A DNA stretch of 64,000 bases from Candidatus Gallitreponema excrementavium (GTDB lineage Bacteria; Spirochaetota; Spirochaetia; Treponematales; Treponemataceae), in assembly GCA_017694795.1 (NCBI GenBank), contig JADIMM010000023.1, positions 101,915 to 165,914 on the forward strand, in the 5' to 3' direction. The notes beneath the pieces are model-generated. The model was not told where the DNA came from. It did not search any database and saw only the letters and a list, made by a program, of their open reading frames with translations. This document shows positions 8,797-16,515 of this stretch, piece by piece (position 1 is the first letter of the stretch; every line of letters starts with the position of its first letter). The translations under genes and the position numbers were made by a program.

Positions 8797-9564
8797 GTGG
8801 CTATTTTTGAAAAAGAGGAAATGGAAATAAAGAATCTGAAAATTTTCTATGGAAATATGGAAGATAATCCGGTTTTTGACGGGTTTTCACTTAAGGTTAA
8901 AACAAAATCCATAACTGCCATTCTTGCACCTTCCGGAACAGGAAAAACAACATTTCTTTCATTTTTGGCTTTCCCGGATTCAAAAAAGTTTAATGTAAGC
9001 TGCGATTTTAATTCTTTTTCCCCCTTTGTGTCCTGTGTTTTTCAGGAACCTAGACTTTTTCCCTGGCTCAGTGTTATTGAAAATGTGGCCCTCCCTCTCA
9101 GAAGGTTTTATGGTAAAAAGAAAAGGCTGGAACTTGCGGGACTGTTGCTGAAGGAAAATAGTCTTTACGGACTAAGAGACCGGTTTCCCTGTGAAATTTC
9201 AGGGGGAGAAAAGGGAAGGGTTTCTATTGCCCGTGCACTTGCCTATGCCGGATTTTGCAGCCATAATGGCTTACTTCCGCTTATTCTTTTGGACGAACCC
9301 TGTAAATCCCAGGATCAGGAAAAAAAGAATGAATTTTATGGGAATTTGCGGAATCTTGTAGAAAAAAAATCGGCAACAGTTATTTTTGTGACCCACTCTA
9401 TTGAAGAGGCTCTCTCCGTTGCCGACAGAATTCTGGTTTTTAAAGACCGGCCTGTCTCCTTGGCAGGGGATTTTAGTATTACCAAAAATTATACTGGAAG
9501 CGGACAAAGTAACCCGGGAAAAATTGCAAGACTGGAATTAATGGAGATTTTATCAAAATCCTGA
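8797..9564 (+). CDS. ABC transporter ATP-binding protein, SsuB/TauB-like
   Basis: 255-residue ABC ATPase energising the preceding permease. Walker A is APSGTGKTT (about 46-54), the Q-loop VFQEPRLFPWLSV, the signature ISGGEKGR, Walker B LILLDEP and the switch histidine FVTHS are all present. The PRLFPW sequence after the Q-loop is characteristic of nitrate/sulfonate/taurine importers. The start is a GTG at 8797 with AGAGGA 8 bases upstream; an ATG at 8821 has its purine stretch too close. It ends the three-gene importer operon. Confidence 0.9.
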   Translation: MAIFEKEEMEIKNLKIFYGNMEDNPVFDGFSLKVKTKSITAILAPSGTGKTTFLSFLAFPDSKKFNVSCDFNSFSPFVSCVFQEPRLFPWLSVIENVALPLRRFYGKKKRLELAGLLLKENSLYGLRDRFPCEISGGEKGRVSIARALAYAGFCSHNGLLPLILLDEPCKSQDQEKKNEFYGNLRNLVEKKSATVIFVTHSIEEALSVADRILVFKDRPVSLAGDFSITKNYTGSGQSNPGKIARLELMEILSKS

Positions 9565-9641
9565 CAAATTAAAAATATTATAAATGTCCAAATAATAAAG
9601 GTACAACAGAAAATAAAATTTTACGGATATTTGAAAAAAAC

Positions 9642-9670
9642 TTGACAACCTTATGATGTGGGTATAGCAT
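9642..9670 (+). promoter_or_regulatory. Sigma-70 promoter of sugar-importer operon
   Basis: TTGACA (9642-9647), a 17-base spacer and TAGCAT (9665-9670; alternatively TATAGC at 9663-9668 with 15 bases) lie upstream of the binding-protein ATG at 9711, which has an AGGAGG ribosome-binding site. The -35 box is perfect. Confidence 0.7.
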
Positions 9671-9710
9671 TTCATAAACGTACAGATCTTCATAGACAGG
9701 AGGATATTTT

Positions 9711-10943
9711 ATGAAGAAAATCTTATTGGCTTTGCTTACTGCAGCTGTTGTTCTTACATCCTGCGGTCCTGCAAAGACAGAAATTGAGCTTTATTACTAT
9801 AAGCAGGAGAATCAGGACGGTCTTAAACTCTTGGTAAATGAATTCCAGAAAGATAATCCTAATATCTCTGTTAAGCTCCTGGTAATTCCCAATGATGCAG
9901 ATTCTGCAATGTCAACCCGTGCTTCCCAGGGAGAGCTTCCTGCCATTATGCAGATGCAGTCCTATGCACGTGTTCAGGAATATGCTTCAAAAGGTTACCT
10001 TGTTGACCTTTCCGGTACAGAAGTTATCTCAAAAGTAGTAGACAGTTCTCTTCCGGCTGTAACATACGACGGAAAACCTTACGCCCTTCCTATGGATTTT
10101 GCCGGAATCGGAATTATCTACAACAAAGATATTTTTGCTGATTTGGGACTTGAGCCACCGGAAACCTATGACGAACTGGAAGTTGTTTGCGAAGAACTCC
10201 AGGCCGCAGGGATCGTTCCTTTTGCCGCCCTTCTCAAAGAAAACTGGTCAGTTGGTCATTTTATAACAATGGTTCATACAGCCCTTCTTCAGGATGTATG
10301 TTCATATGATGACTTTATTGCCGGTATGAATTCCGGAGACCTGTCTTACGGCTGTGTTGATACAAACAGGCTGTTCTCAATCCTCGACTTTTACGGGGCA
10401 AATATGAACTCCAATGCCGCCGAAATGGACGGTGCTGCACAGCAGAGATCATTCGGAACAGGCGAAGCTGCAATGATGGTTCAGGGACTTTGGGGTTACA
10501 TCGATGCAATGAAGGTAAATCCTGATTTGAATGCCGGATTTATTCCTTTCCCTGTATTCAATGACCCTGCAAAGAACAAGCTCTATGCTGATGTTGATTC
10601 ATGCTTCGGTATTTCTGCACAGGCTTCTGAAGAGGAAAAGGCTGCTGCAATGGCATTCCTTGACTGGCTTTCTTCAGAAAAAGGACAGAAACTCTGGGTT
10701 GAAAACTACAAGCTTACCCTTTCATTCAAGGGAGCTGATGTATCTTCATTGGGTGGACCCTATGATGACATGATGGCATCTGTTGGAGAAAAAGGTTCTC
10801 TGCCATGGCTGTTCTCACAGTATCCTACTGTTGTATTTGAAGATGCCTGCAAAAACGGTGCCCAGCAGTATATGCTCAAGTCAAAGACAGCAAGTCAGGT
10901 AATTGCTGATATTGATTCCCAGTGGGCTGCTGCGACTAAATAA
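9711..10943 (+). CDS. Sugar ABC transporter substrate-binding lipoprotein
   Basis: Extracellular solute-binding protein, family 1 (carbohydrate). The 410-residue product starts with a signal peptide and the lipobox LTSC, then the typical N-terminal lobe (IELYYYKQENQDGLKLLVNE) and a central segment reading ALPMDFAGIGIIYNKDIFADL, where sugar-binding proteins have their hinge and the NKD signature. It has its own strong promoter and an AGGAGG site. Codon choice is visibly more biased (fewer AT-rich wobble runs) than in flanking genes, suggesting high expression, as usual for binding proteins. The substrate cannot be named. Confidence 0.92.
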   Translation: MKKILLALLTAAVVLTSCGPAKTEIELYYYKQENQDGLKLLVNEFQKDNPNISVKLLVIPNDADSAMSTRASQGELPAIMQMQSYARVQEYASKGYLVDLSGTEVISKVVDSSLPAVTYDGKPYALPMDFAGIGIIYNKDIFADLGLEPPETYDELEVVCEELQAAGIVPFAALLKENWSVGHFITMVHTALLQDVCSYDDFIAGMNSGDLSYGCVDTNRLFSILDFYGANMNSNAAEMDGAAQQRSFGTGEAAMMVQGLWGYIDAMKVNPDLNAGFIPFPVFNDPAKNKLYADVDSCFGISAQASEEEKAAAMAFLDWLSSEKGQKLWVENYKLTLSFKGADVSSLGGPYDDMMASVGEKGSLPWLFSQYPTVVFEDACKNGAQQYMLKSKTASQVIADIDSQWAAATK

Positions 10944-10989
10944 GTTGCTGTTTAGTTTGTGAAAATTCCGCTTTTTGCGGAAATCTTAG

Positions 10990-11031
10990 AACCGGATAGC
11001 AGAAGATTTCTTCGGTTATCCGGTTTTTTTT
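10990..11031 (+). terminator. Intercistronic terminator between binding protein and permease
   Basis: A 9-base-pair stem (AACCGGATA with TATCCGGTT) is followed at once by a run of eight T. It lies between the binding-protein stop and the first permease, 13 bases before the permease ATG. Such partial terminators commonly keep the binding protein more abundant than the membrane subunits. A second small hairpin (TTCCGC/GCGGAA) lies just upstream at about 10966-10982. Confidence 0.8.
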
Positions 11032-11043
11032 ACGGAGAAAACA

Positions 11044-12579
11044 ATGGTTCAACCAAAATCAAAAAAGATATGGTATTTTGTGTCATTCATTCTGCCCTGT
11101 CTTGTCCTTTATCTGTTGTTTTTTATCTATCCATTTTTGAACGGTTTCTTTGTATCCCTTACTAACTGGGATGGTTTGACACCTAGGGTTCCCAATATAA
11201 TCAGTAATCAGGAATTTGAAACTGACTTAATGGATAAACTTAAAAAAGATAAGGATAAGGAATATCTCAAGAAATTCTACACTTATGATGCTTCTTCTGA
11301 TCAATGGACCAGGAAAAACCTTTCCGGTTTTGAGACAATGAAGCTTACATTCATTATGAATAAGGTTGATTATTATCCTGCAAACAATAAGCCGGTGGGA
11401 TTAAAAAATTATATTGATATATTTACCGGAAAGGTAAAGAATGACTTTTATCCCAGATTTATTGATATGGTTTATCATAATAAGGATAGTGATAATCTGC
11501 CTATAAGGATTCCTGCCGATGACTACGAAAAACTGATAAAGCCAAAGCTGACACCAGAACAGGTTTCCGAATTTAATTATTACTATACATTTGAACCGGT
11601 AGAAAAAAAAGCCGGAAATTATGTTTTTAATACAGAGTATTCCATAACCGCCGTAAAACGGGCTATACGTGAACTGCCTGAAAGTTCTGCCGGAACCTTT
11701 ACTATTTCCATGAGGGATGTGTTTTTGCGGAACGTGAAGGAGGCTGTTATTTCTGATAATCTTGGTGTGATTGACGGATATGTTTCTGACTTGGCAGAAT
11801 CCGCGTCCTTATCAGATTCAAGTACTGCGGTTATTGAAAATATTGCAGATGATTTAATCAGGTACTACAAGGTTTCCTGTTTTATTTCCGATACATGGGT
11901 AGAAAAGGCTTTCAGGATGGGTGTAATCGGATTTACGATTTTCTTTGCTTTCTTTTCTGTAATAGGTATAAATGTGCTGGCCTTTTTGCTTGCCCTTGCC
12001 CTTGATACCGGTATTAAGGGAAATAAAATACTGCGTACAATATTCTTTTTGCCAAATGTTTTGTCAATGATTATTGTTGCCCTGATATGGTCTTCCATTT
12101 TCTCAATATTACTGCCTAAAATTACTGGTATTGATTTATGGCTTTCAGATCCTAAAAAGACTCCATGGCTGTTGGTATTGATTGCTGTTTGGCAGGGATG
12201 TGGATATTACATGATAGTTTATCTGGCCGGATTGCAGAATATTCCCACCGATGTAATTGAGGCGGCTTATATTGACGGTGTTACAATGTGGCAGCAGTTT
12301 AAATATATAACTTTGCCTTTGATTTTACCGGCGGTGACTATATCCCTTTTCTTGTCTATTGCAAATGCCTTAAAGACCTTTGATCTTATGTATGCTATTA
12401 TTGGACCTACAGGACGGAGTACTGGAACGATACCTTATGTATACGATATTTACTTTGATGCATTCGCCCAGAAACAGGCCGGACTGGCTACGGCAAAGGC
12501 TATGCTTTTGTTTGTTGTGATTTTTGCCGTTACCGGATTGCAACTGTTCCTGATGAAGAGAAAGGAGGTTGAACAATGA
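11044..12579 (+). CDS. Sugar ABC transporter permease, MalF-like, with large extracytoplasmic insert
   Basis: 511-residue membrane permease. After the first membrane segment (about 12-35) there is a long polar stretch to about residue 285 with no hydrophobic segment, then a standard permease core of five or six segments containing the EAA loop (VIEAAYIDGVTMWQQFKYIT, then LPLIL). Ordinary sugar permeases are about 300 residues; the insert of roughly 250 residues after TM1 recalls the periplasmic P2 domain of MalF, though I do not see clear sequence similarity to it. It has a GGAG ribosome-binding site and overlaps the next gene by 4 bases (ATGA). It is paired with the MalG-like permease that follows. 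Confidence 0.87.
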   Translation: MVQPKSKKIWYFVSFILPCLVLYLLFFIYPFLNGFFVSLTNWDGLTPRVPNIISNQEFETDLMDKLKKDKDKEYLKKFYTYDASSDQWTRKNLSGFETMKLTFIMNKVDYYPANNKPVGLKNYIDIFTGKVKNDFYPRFIDMVYHNKDSDNLPIRIPADDYEKLIKPKLTPEQVSEFNYYYTFEPVEKKAGNYVFNTEYSITAVKRAIRELPESSAGTFTISMRDVFLRNVKEAVISDNLGVIDGYVSDLAESASLSDSSTAVIENIADDLIRYYKVSCFISDTWVEKAFRMGVIGFTIFFAFFSVIGINVLAFLLALALDTGIKGNKILRTIFFLPNVLSMIIVALIWSSIFSILLPKITGIDLWLSDPKKTPWLLVLIAVWQGCGYYMIVYLAGLQNIPTDVIEAAYIDGVTMWQQFKYITLPLILPAVTISLFLSIANALKTFDLMYAIIGPTGRSTGTIPYVYDIYFDAFAQKQAGLATAKAMLLFVVIFAVTGLQLFLMKRKEVEQ

Positions 12580-13418
12580 GTTCCGATTCAAGAAAGCCTT
12601 TTGCACCTTCACATTTTTTTACAGTTTGTCTGACGACGTTTTTGATTGTGTTTGCGGTATTTTTCTTTTATCCCTTTATTTTTGTTATCGTAAACTCGTT
12701 TAAACCTGATTCAGAAATTATTCTCAACCCAATTGGTTTTCCAAAGAATTTTACTTTTGAAAACTACGGAAAAGCCTGGAGTGAGATGAATTTCCCTGTT
12801 GCCTTTTTAAAGACTTTGTTTATAACAGTTTTCGGGCTTTTGGGTATAATTCTTACTTCTTCTTTGGCAGCTTACAGGCTGGCAAGAACTGATAATAAAA
12901 TTTCATGGATTTTATACGGTTTTTTTGCCTTTGCTTTGGTAATACCTTTTCAGATTATTATGGTGCCTATTGCTGTTCTCTCAAAGAACCTGAATCTGAT
13001 GTCTGTGCCGGGGATTGTACCTATGTATTGGGGCTTGGGTTGCCCAACGGCAATATTTATGTTTCATGGTTTTGTTAAGAGTGTACCAAAGGAATTGGAG
13101 GAATCGGCTTCTATTGACGGAGCCGGCGAGTGGTATATTTTCTTTAACATAGTTATTCCGCTGTTAAAGACAATCATAGCAACAATTGCAGTTATTGATG
13201 CCTTGTGGCTGTGGAACGACTTTCTCCTGCCCTTTATTGTTATCCAGGAAGGAACCATACAGCTTGCCCAGATGAAGTTCAGTGGAGGGCAGACCCTTGC
13301 AAGGTACGGGCCTTTGACAGCTTCTTTGACACTGTCTTCCTTGCCCATTATTGCATTCTATCTTGCATTGCAAAAATATATTATCAAGGGTATAGCAGCC
13401 GGTGCTGTGAAGGGTTAA
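12576..13418 (+). CDS. Sugar ABC transporter permease, MalG-like
   Basis: 280-residue second permease of the carbohydrate importer, with about six membrane segments and the EAA loop ELEESASIDGAGEWYIFFNI followed by VIPLL. The start codon overlaps the stop of the MalF-like gene (ATGA), with AAAGGAGG upstream, so the two are translationally coupled. No ATP-binding gene follows; an MsmK/UgpC-type shared ATPase encoded elsewhere would be needed, as is usual for these systems. A strong terminator closes the unit. Confidence 0.9.
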   Translation: MSSDSRKPFAPSHFFTVCLTTFLIVFAVFFFYPFIFVIVNSFKPDSEIILNPIGFPKNFTFENYGKAWSEMNFPVAFLKTLFITVFGLLGIILTSSLAAYRLARTDNKISWILYGFFAFALVIPFQIIMVPIAVLSKNLNLMSVPGIVPMYWGLGCPTAIFMFHGFVKSVPKELEESASIDGAGEWYIFFNIVIPLLKTIIATIAVIDALWLWNDFLLPFIVIQEGTIQLAQMKFSGGQTLARYGPLTASLTLSSLPIIAFYLALQKYIIKGIAAGAVKG

Positions 13419-13422
13419 TGTT

Positions 13423-13458
13423 AAAGCTGTCCTGTGTTCAAGACGGGACAGCTTTTTT
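13423..13458 (+). terminator. Rho-independent terminator of the sugar-importer operon
   Basis: A stem of about ten pairs (AAAGCTGTCC with GGACAGCTTT) with a 13-base loop is followed by six T. It lies 5 bases after the last permease stop. An 18-base stretch of its descending arm and T-run recurs at 13513-13530, where it overlaps the dacA stop codon. Confidence 0.85.
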
Positions 13459-13522
13459 ATTTTGCAACAGGAAAGGAGATGTTTGCTGTAGGGATATATT
13501 TCACTACAAGATGACAGCTTTT

Positions 13523-14833
13523 TTATTTTGCCATATAATCAATAAAACGTTTAAACCACGAGCCTTGGGGAATATCTTCTTTTACTGTAAGGGGGATTTC
13601 ACCAAGTATATTGTCTTCTGATCTGTAGATAACCATGCCTACTTCGGTTCCTGCCTTTACCGGGGCCTGGATAAATTCAGGCAATTCAATTTCTCTCTGT
13701 ATTTCCGATGCTTCTGCCGGGACGGTAAGCTGGGGTTTATATTTTTCTGAAAGCAATACCCTTGTCCCGTATTTAAGGGGGGCACCCCACAGTTTTACAG
13801 GGTATGGATTTGCCGGCTCAGCCTGGAGTGTTCTGAAATTGGTAAAAGCCCATTCCATAATCTCCGTTCCGTCTTTTGCCCTGTTCCTGGTTCCCTCCAG
13901 GGTTGTATTTCCAGAACCTCCCAAGGTTACGGAGATGAATCTGCTGCCGTTTCTTTCGCAGGTCAGGGAAAGGTTGTATCCTGATTCGTCGATATATCCG
14001 GTTTTTAATCCGTCACAGCCTGAAAGGGTTTTAAGAAGAGTATTTGTGCAGGAAAAGCTTTGTGTTACTCCCGGGATTTCTTTGTCGGAGTCGGGATAAG
14101 GATATAGATTTCTTGCTACAGGATATTTAAATTCCTTCAAGGAATGGAATTCCTTTAAGTTTTCCGGATATTTATTTATATATGTTTTTGAAAGTATGGC
14201 AAGATCACGGGCGGTTGAAATATTACCTGATGATAATCCGGATGTATCGCAAAAAAAAGTATCAGAAAGATTGAGTTCTTTCATATGTTTGTTCATAAGC
14301 CGGCAAAAATTATTTTCTGACCCTGCAAGTATTATAGCCAGGGCTATGGCTGCATCATTCCCGGAAGGACATGCCATGGCCTGTAAAAGTTGCCTTATAG
14401 TAATTCTTTGGCCTTCGCCCATATAAACTTTTGAGGCTCTTCTGTCCAGATTTGCAGCCCATGCTTCTTCCGGGATTTCGTAACTTTGGTCAAGGGGAAT
14501 ACCTTGTTTTTTCAGTTCTTCCATTGCGGTGTACATGGCTGCAATTTTGGTTATTGAAGCAGGGGGTATAGGACGGTCTGGTTCTTTCTCATACAGTATT
14601 TTTCCGGTACACTCATCTATTACAATTGCGGACAGGGCATTTATTTCAGGAGGTTCTGATTCGGGAACGTAAGATAGTCCGGACAGAACCGGCCCGGAAA
14701 AGTAGGAAGTTAAGTCTGTGTTATGGTATGTCAGAGTCCTGTCAACATATAAACCGTATATTTTAACACTTGAGAAAAAAAGAATAAGTAAGCCGGAAAT
14801 TATTCCAATCGTTATAAATATTTTCTTTTTCAT
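13523..14833 (-). CDS. dacA: D-alanyl-D-alanine carboxypeptidase (PBP5/6 type)
   Basis: Low-molecular-weight penicillin-binding protein that trims the terminal D-Ala of peptidoglycan pentapeptides. The catalytic triad motifs are SITK (SxxK, about residues 83-86), SGND (SxN, about 143-146) and KTGY (KTG), in the usual order and spacing of the S11 family. A C-terminal beta-rich PBP5-like domain follows (RVLLSEKYKPQLTVPAEASE). I start at the ATG at 14833, with AGGAG 8 bases upstream, giving 436 residues and an N-terminal hydrophobic anchor; the ATG at 14896 would put 21 polar residues before it. There is no C-terminal amphipathic helix I can identify with confidence, so membrane attachment is likely through the uncleaved N-terminal segment. 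Confidence 0.9.
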   Translation of the reverse strand: MKKKIFITIGIISGLLILFFSSVKIYGLYVDRTLTYHNTDLTSYFSGPVLSGLSYVPESEPPEINALSAIVIDECTGKILYEKEPDRPIPPASITKIAAMYTAMEELKKQGIPLDQSYEIPEEAWAANLDRRASKVYMGEGQRITIRQLLQAMACPSGNDAAIALAIILAGSENNFCRLMNKHMKELNLSDTFFCDTSGLSSGNISTARDLAILSKTYINKYPENLKEFHSLKEFKYPVARNLYPYPDSDKEIPGVTQSFSCTNTLLKTLSGCDGLKTGYIDESGYNLSLTCERNGSRFISVTLGGSGNTTLEGTRNRAKDGTEIMEWAFTNFRTLQAEPANPYPVKLWGAPLKYGTRVLLSEKYKPQLTVPAEASEIQREIELPEFIQAPVKAGTEVGMVIYRSEDNILGEIPLTVKEDIPQGSWFKRFIDYMAK

Positions 14834-14923
14834 TTTTTTCTCCTGCCTTGTGGCTTTAAAGAATGAACCGGGAGTCTGTAGCGCTTTCATAATCACAGAA
14901 CAAAAAGTTGCCGTTACAACCTG

Positions 14924-14954
14924 AGCCCTGCCCTGGGGTTAACAGCCCAGGGCT
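14924..14954. repeat. Competing inverted repeats upstream of dacA
   Basis: GCCCTGGG (14930-14937) pairs perfectly with CCCAGGGC (14946-14953) around an 8-base loop. A second copy AGCCCTG (14924-14930) can pair instead with CAGGGCT (14948-14954). The two stems share the same partner and exclude each other. No T-run follows directly on either strand, so this is not a standard terminator. It lies in the 182-base gap between asnS and dacA, about 90 bases before the dacA start, and could act as a transcript-end or leader structure. I found no gene in the gap. Confidence 0.45.
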
Positions 14955-15015
14955 TCGGTAGAAAATCTTAACTACAAAGTACAGAAAAAACCAGAAGGCA
15001 ATTCAATGTTGAAAT

Positions 15016-16455
15016 TTAAAAGTCAGCCAATTTCGGCGCCCTGGGGTATGGGATTACATCCCTTATATTTGACATACCGGTTACATACAGCAGTAATCTT
15101 TCAAAACCCAGACCGAACCCTGAGTGAGGTACAGAACCGAACTTTCTCAAATCCAGATACCACCAGTAATCTTCCGGTTTTAATCCAAGTTCTGTTATAC
15201 GTGATAAAAGTTTATCGTAACTTTCCTCTCTTTGGGAACCTCCGATGATTTCTCCCAAACCCGGGACAAGTACATCCATGGCTCTAACTGTTTTCCCGTC
15301 TTCGTTAAGCTTCATATAAAATGCTTTAATTTCTTTCGGATAGTCTGTTACGATAACCGGTTTCTTAAAAATCTGCTCCGTAAGGTATCTCTCATGTTCA
15401 CTCTGTAAGTCACAGCCCCAGTAAGCTTTAAACTCAAAATTACCGTTATGTTTTTCCAGTTCTTTAACGGCGTCTGTATAGGTAATCCGGATGAACTCTG
15501 AGTTTACCACATTTGTCAATGTTTCAATTAATCCTTTTTGAATACGCTGGTCAAAAAATTCCATGTCTTCCCGGCACTTTGTTAAAGCCCAGTTTAACAG
15601 GTGTTTTACAAAGGCTTCTGCTGTATCCATGTTGTCTTTCAAATCATAAAAGGCCATTTCCGGTTCGCACATCCAGAATTCCGCCAGGTGTCTTGTTGTG
15701 TTTGAATTTTCTGCCCTAAAGGTCGGGCCAAAGGTGTAAACCCTGGAAAGGGCAGTGGCGTAGGTCTCGGCTTCAAGCTGCCCGGATACTGTTAAATTTG
15801 CCGGTTTGCCGAAAAAGTCCTTGGAATAGTCTATCAAAGAAGCTGCCTTTTCCGGCTGCATACCCTTATTTCCTGCTGAAACAGCCTTTTCTGCAAGAGC
15901 CTTTAGATCCAAGGTTGTAACCTGGAACATTTCCCCCGCTCCTTCCGCATCGCTGGTGGTAATAATAGGCGTATGAACATACTGGAATCCCTGTTCCTGG
16001 AAAAAGGTATGGAGGGCATAAGCCATTTGACTTCGAATCCTGGCAACTGCCCCGAAAGTGTTTGTTCTTGCCCTTAAATGGGCATTTTCCCTCAGAAACT
16101 CGAAGGTGTGGTTTTTCTTTTGAAGTGGGTAGGTTTCTGCCGGGGCTTCGCCTAGAATCTTTATGTTTTCAGTCAGGACCTCCACTGCCTGCCCTTTCCC
16201 CGGGGAAACAGTAAGGATTCCCTTGGCAACAACCGAGGTTCCTGTGGTAATTTTTTTCAGTGTATCTTCCGTTTCCGGGCTTATTCCCTTTTCACGGTCA
16301 AAAGTAAGCTGTATTGAAGAAAAACAGGATCCGTCATTAACTTGTAAAAAAACCAGATTCTTTGAATCCCTTTTTGTTCTTACCCATCCGGATAATTCCA
16401 CCGGCTGGTTTTCTGCCTTCAGAGAGAGTATATTCCGTATAAGTTCTGTTTTCAT
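15016..16455 (-). CDS. asnS: Asparaginyl-tRNA synthetase
   Basis: Class IIb aminoacyl-tRNA synthetase that charges tRNA-Asn. It has an N-terminal OB-fold anticodon-binding domain ([20 protein letters not shown]), class II motif 2 ([20 protein letters not shown]), and motif 3 ([15 protein letters not shown]) near the C-terminus. At 479 residues it has normal length and lacks the aspartyl-tRNA synthetase insertion. Its upstream neighbour is mutL (60-base gap). No Shine-Dalgarno precedes the ATG; a TTGCCC, 17-base spacer, TAGTTT promoter ends 9 bases before it, so the leader is at most a few bases long. Confidence 0.95.
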   Translation of the reverse strand: MKTELIRNILSLKAENQPVELSGWVRTKRDSKNLVFLQVNDGSCFSSIQLTFDREKGISPETEDTLKKITTGTSVVAKGILTVSPGKGQAVEVLTENIKILGEAPAETYPLQKKNHTFEFLRENAHLRARTNTFGAVARIRSQMAYALHTFFQEQGFQYVHTPIITTSDAEGAGEMFQVTTLDLKALAEKAVSAGNKGMQPEKAASLIDYSKDFFGKPANLTVSGQLEAETYATALSRVYTFGPTFRAENSNTTRHLAEFWMCEPEMAFYDLKDNMDTAEAFVKHLLNWALTKCREDMEFFDQRIQKGLIETLTNVVNSEFIRITYTDAVKELEKHNGNFEFKAYWGCDLQSEHERYLTEQIFKKPVIVTDYPKEIKAFYMKLNEDGKTVRAMDVLVPGLGEIIGGSQREESYDKLLSRITELGLKPEDYWWYLDLRKFGSVPHSGFGLGFERLLLYVTGMSNIRDVIPYPRAPKLADF

Positions 16456-16464
16456 AATACGATA

Positions 16465-16493
16465 AAACTATCATCATTTTTAAATTTGGGCAA
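16465..16493 (-). promoter_or_regulatory. Candidate promoter of asnS, very short leader
   Basis: Minus strand: TTGCCC (16493-16488), 17 bases, TAGTTT (16470-16465), then 9 bases to the ATG at 16455. The -10 box is identical to that proposed for argH. Both boxes are imperfect, so confidence is moderate. Confidence 0.45.
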
Positions 16494-16515
16494 CTGGTGC
16501 AAAAGTAAAAAAGAA

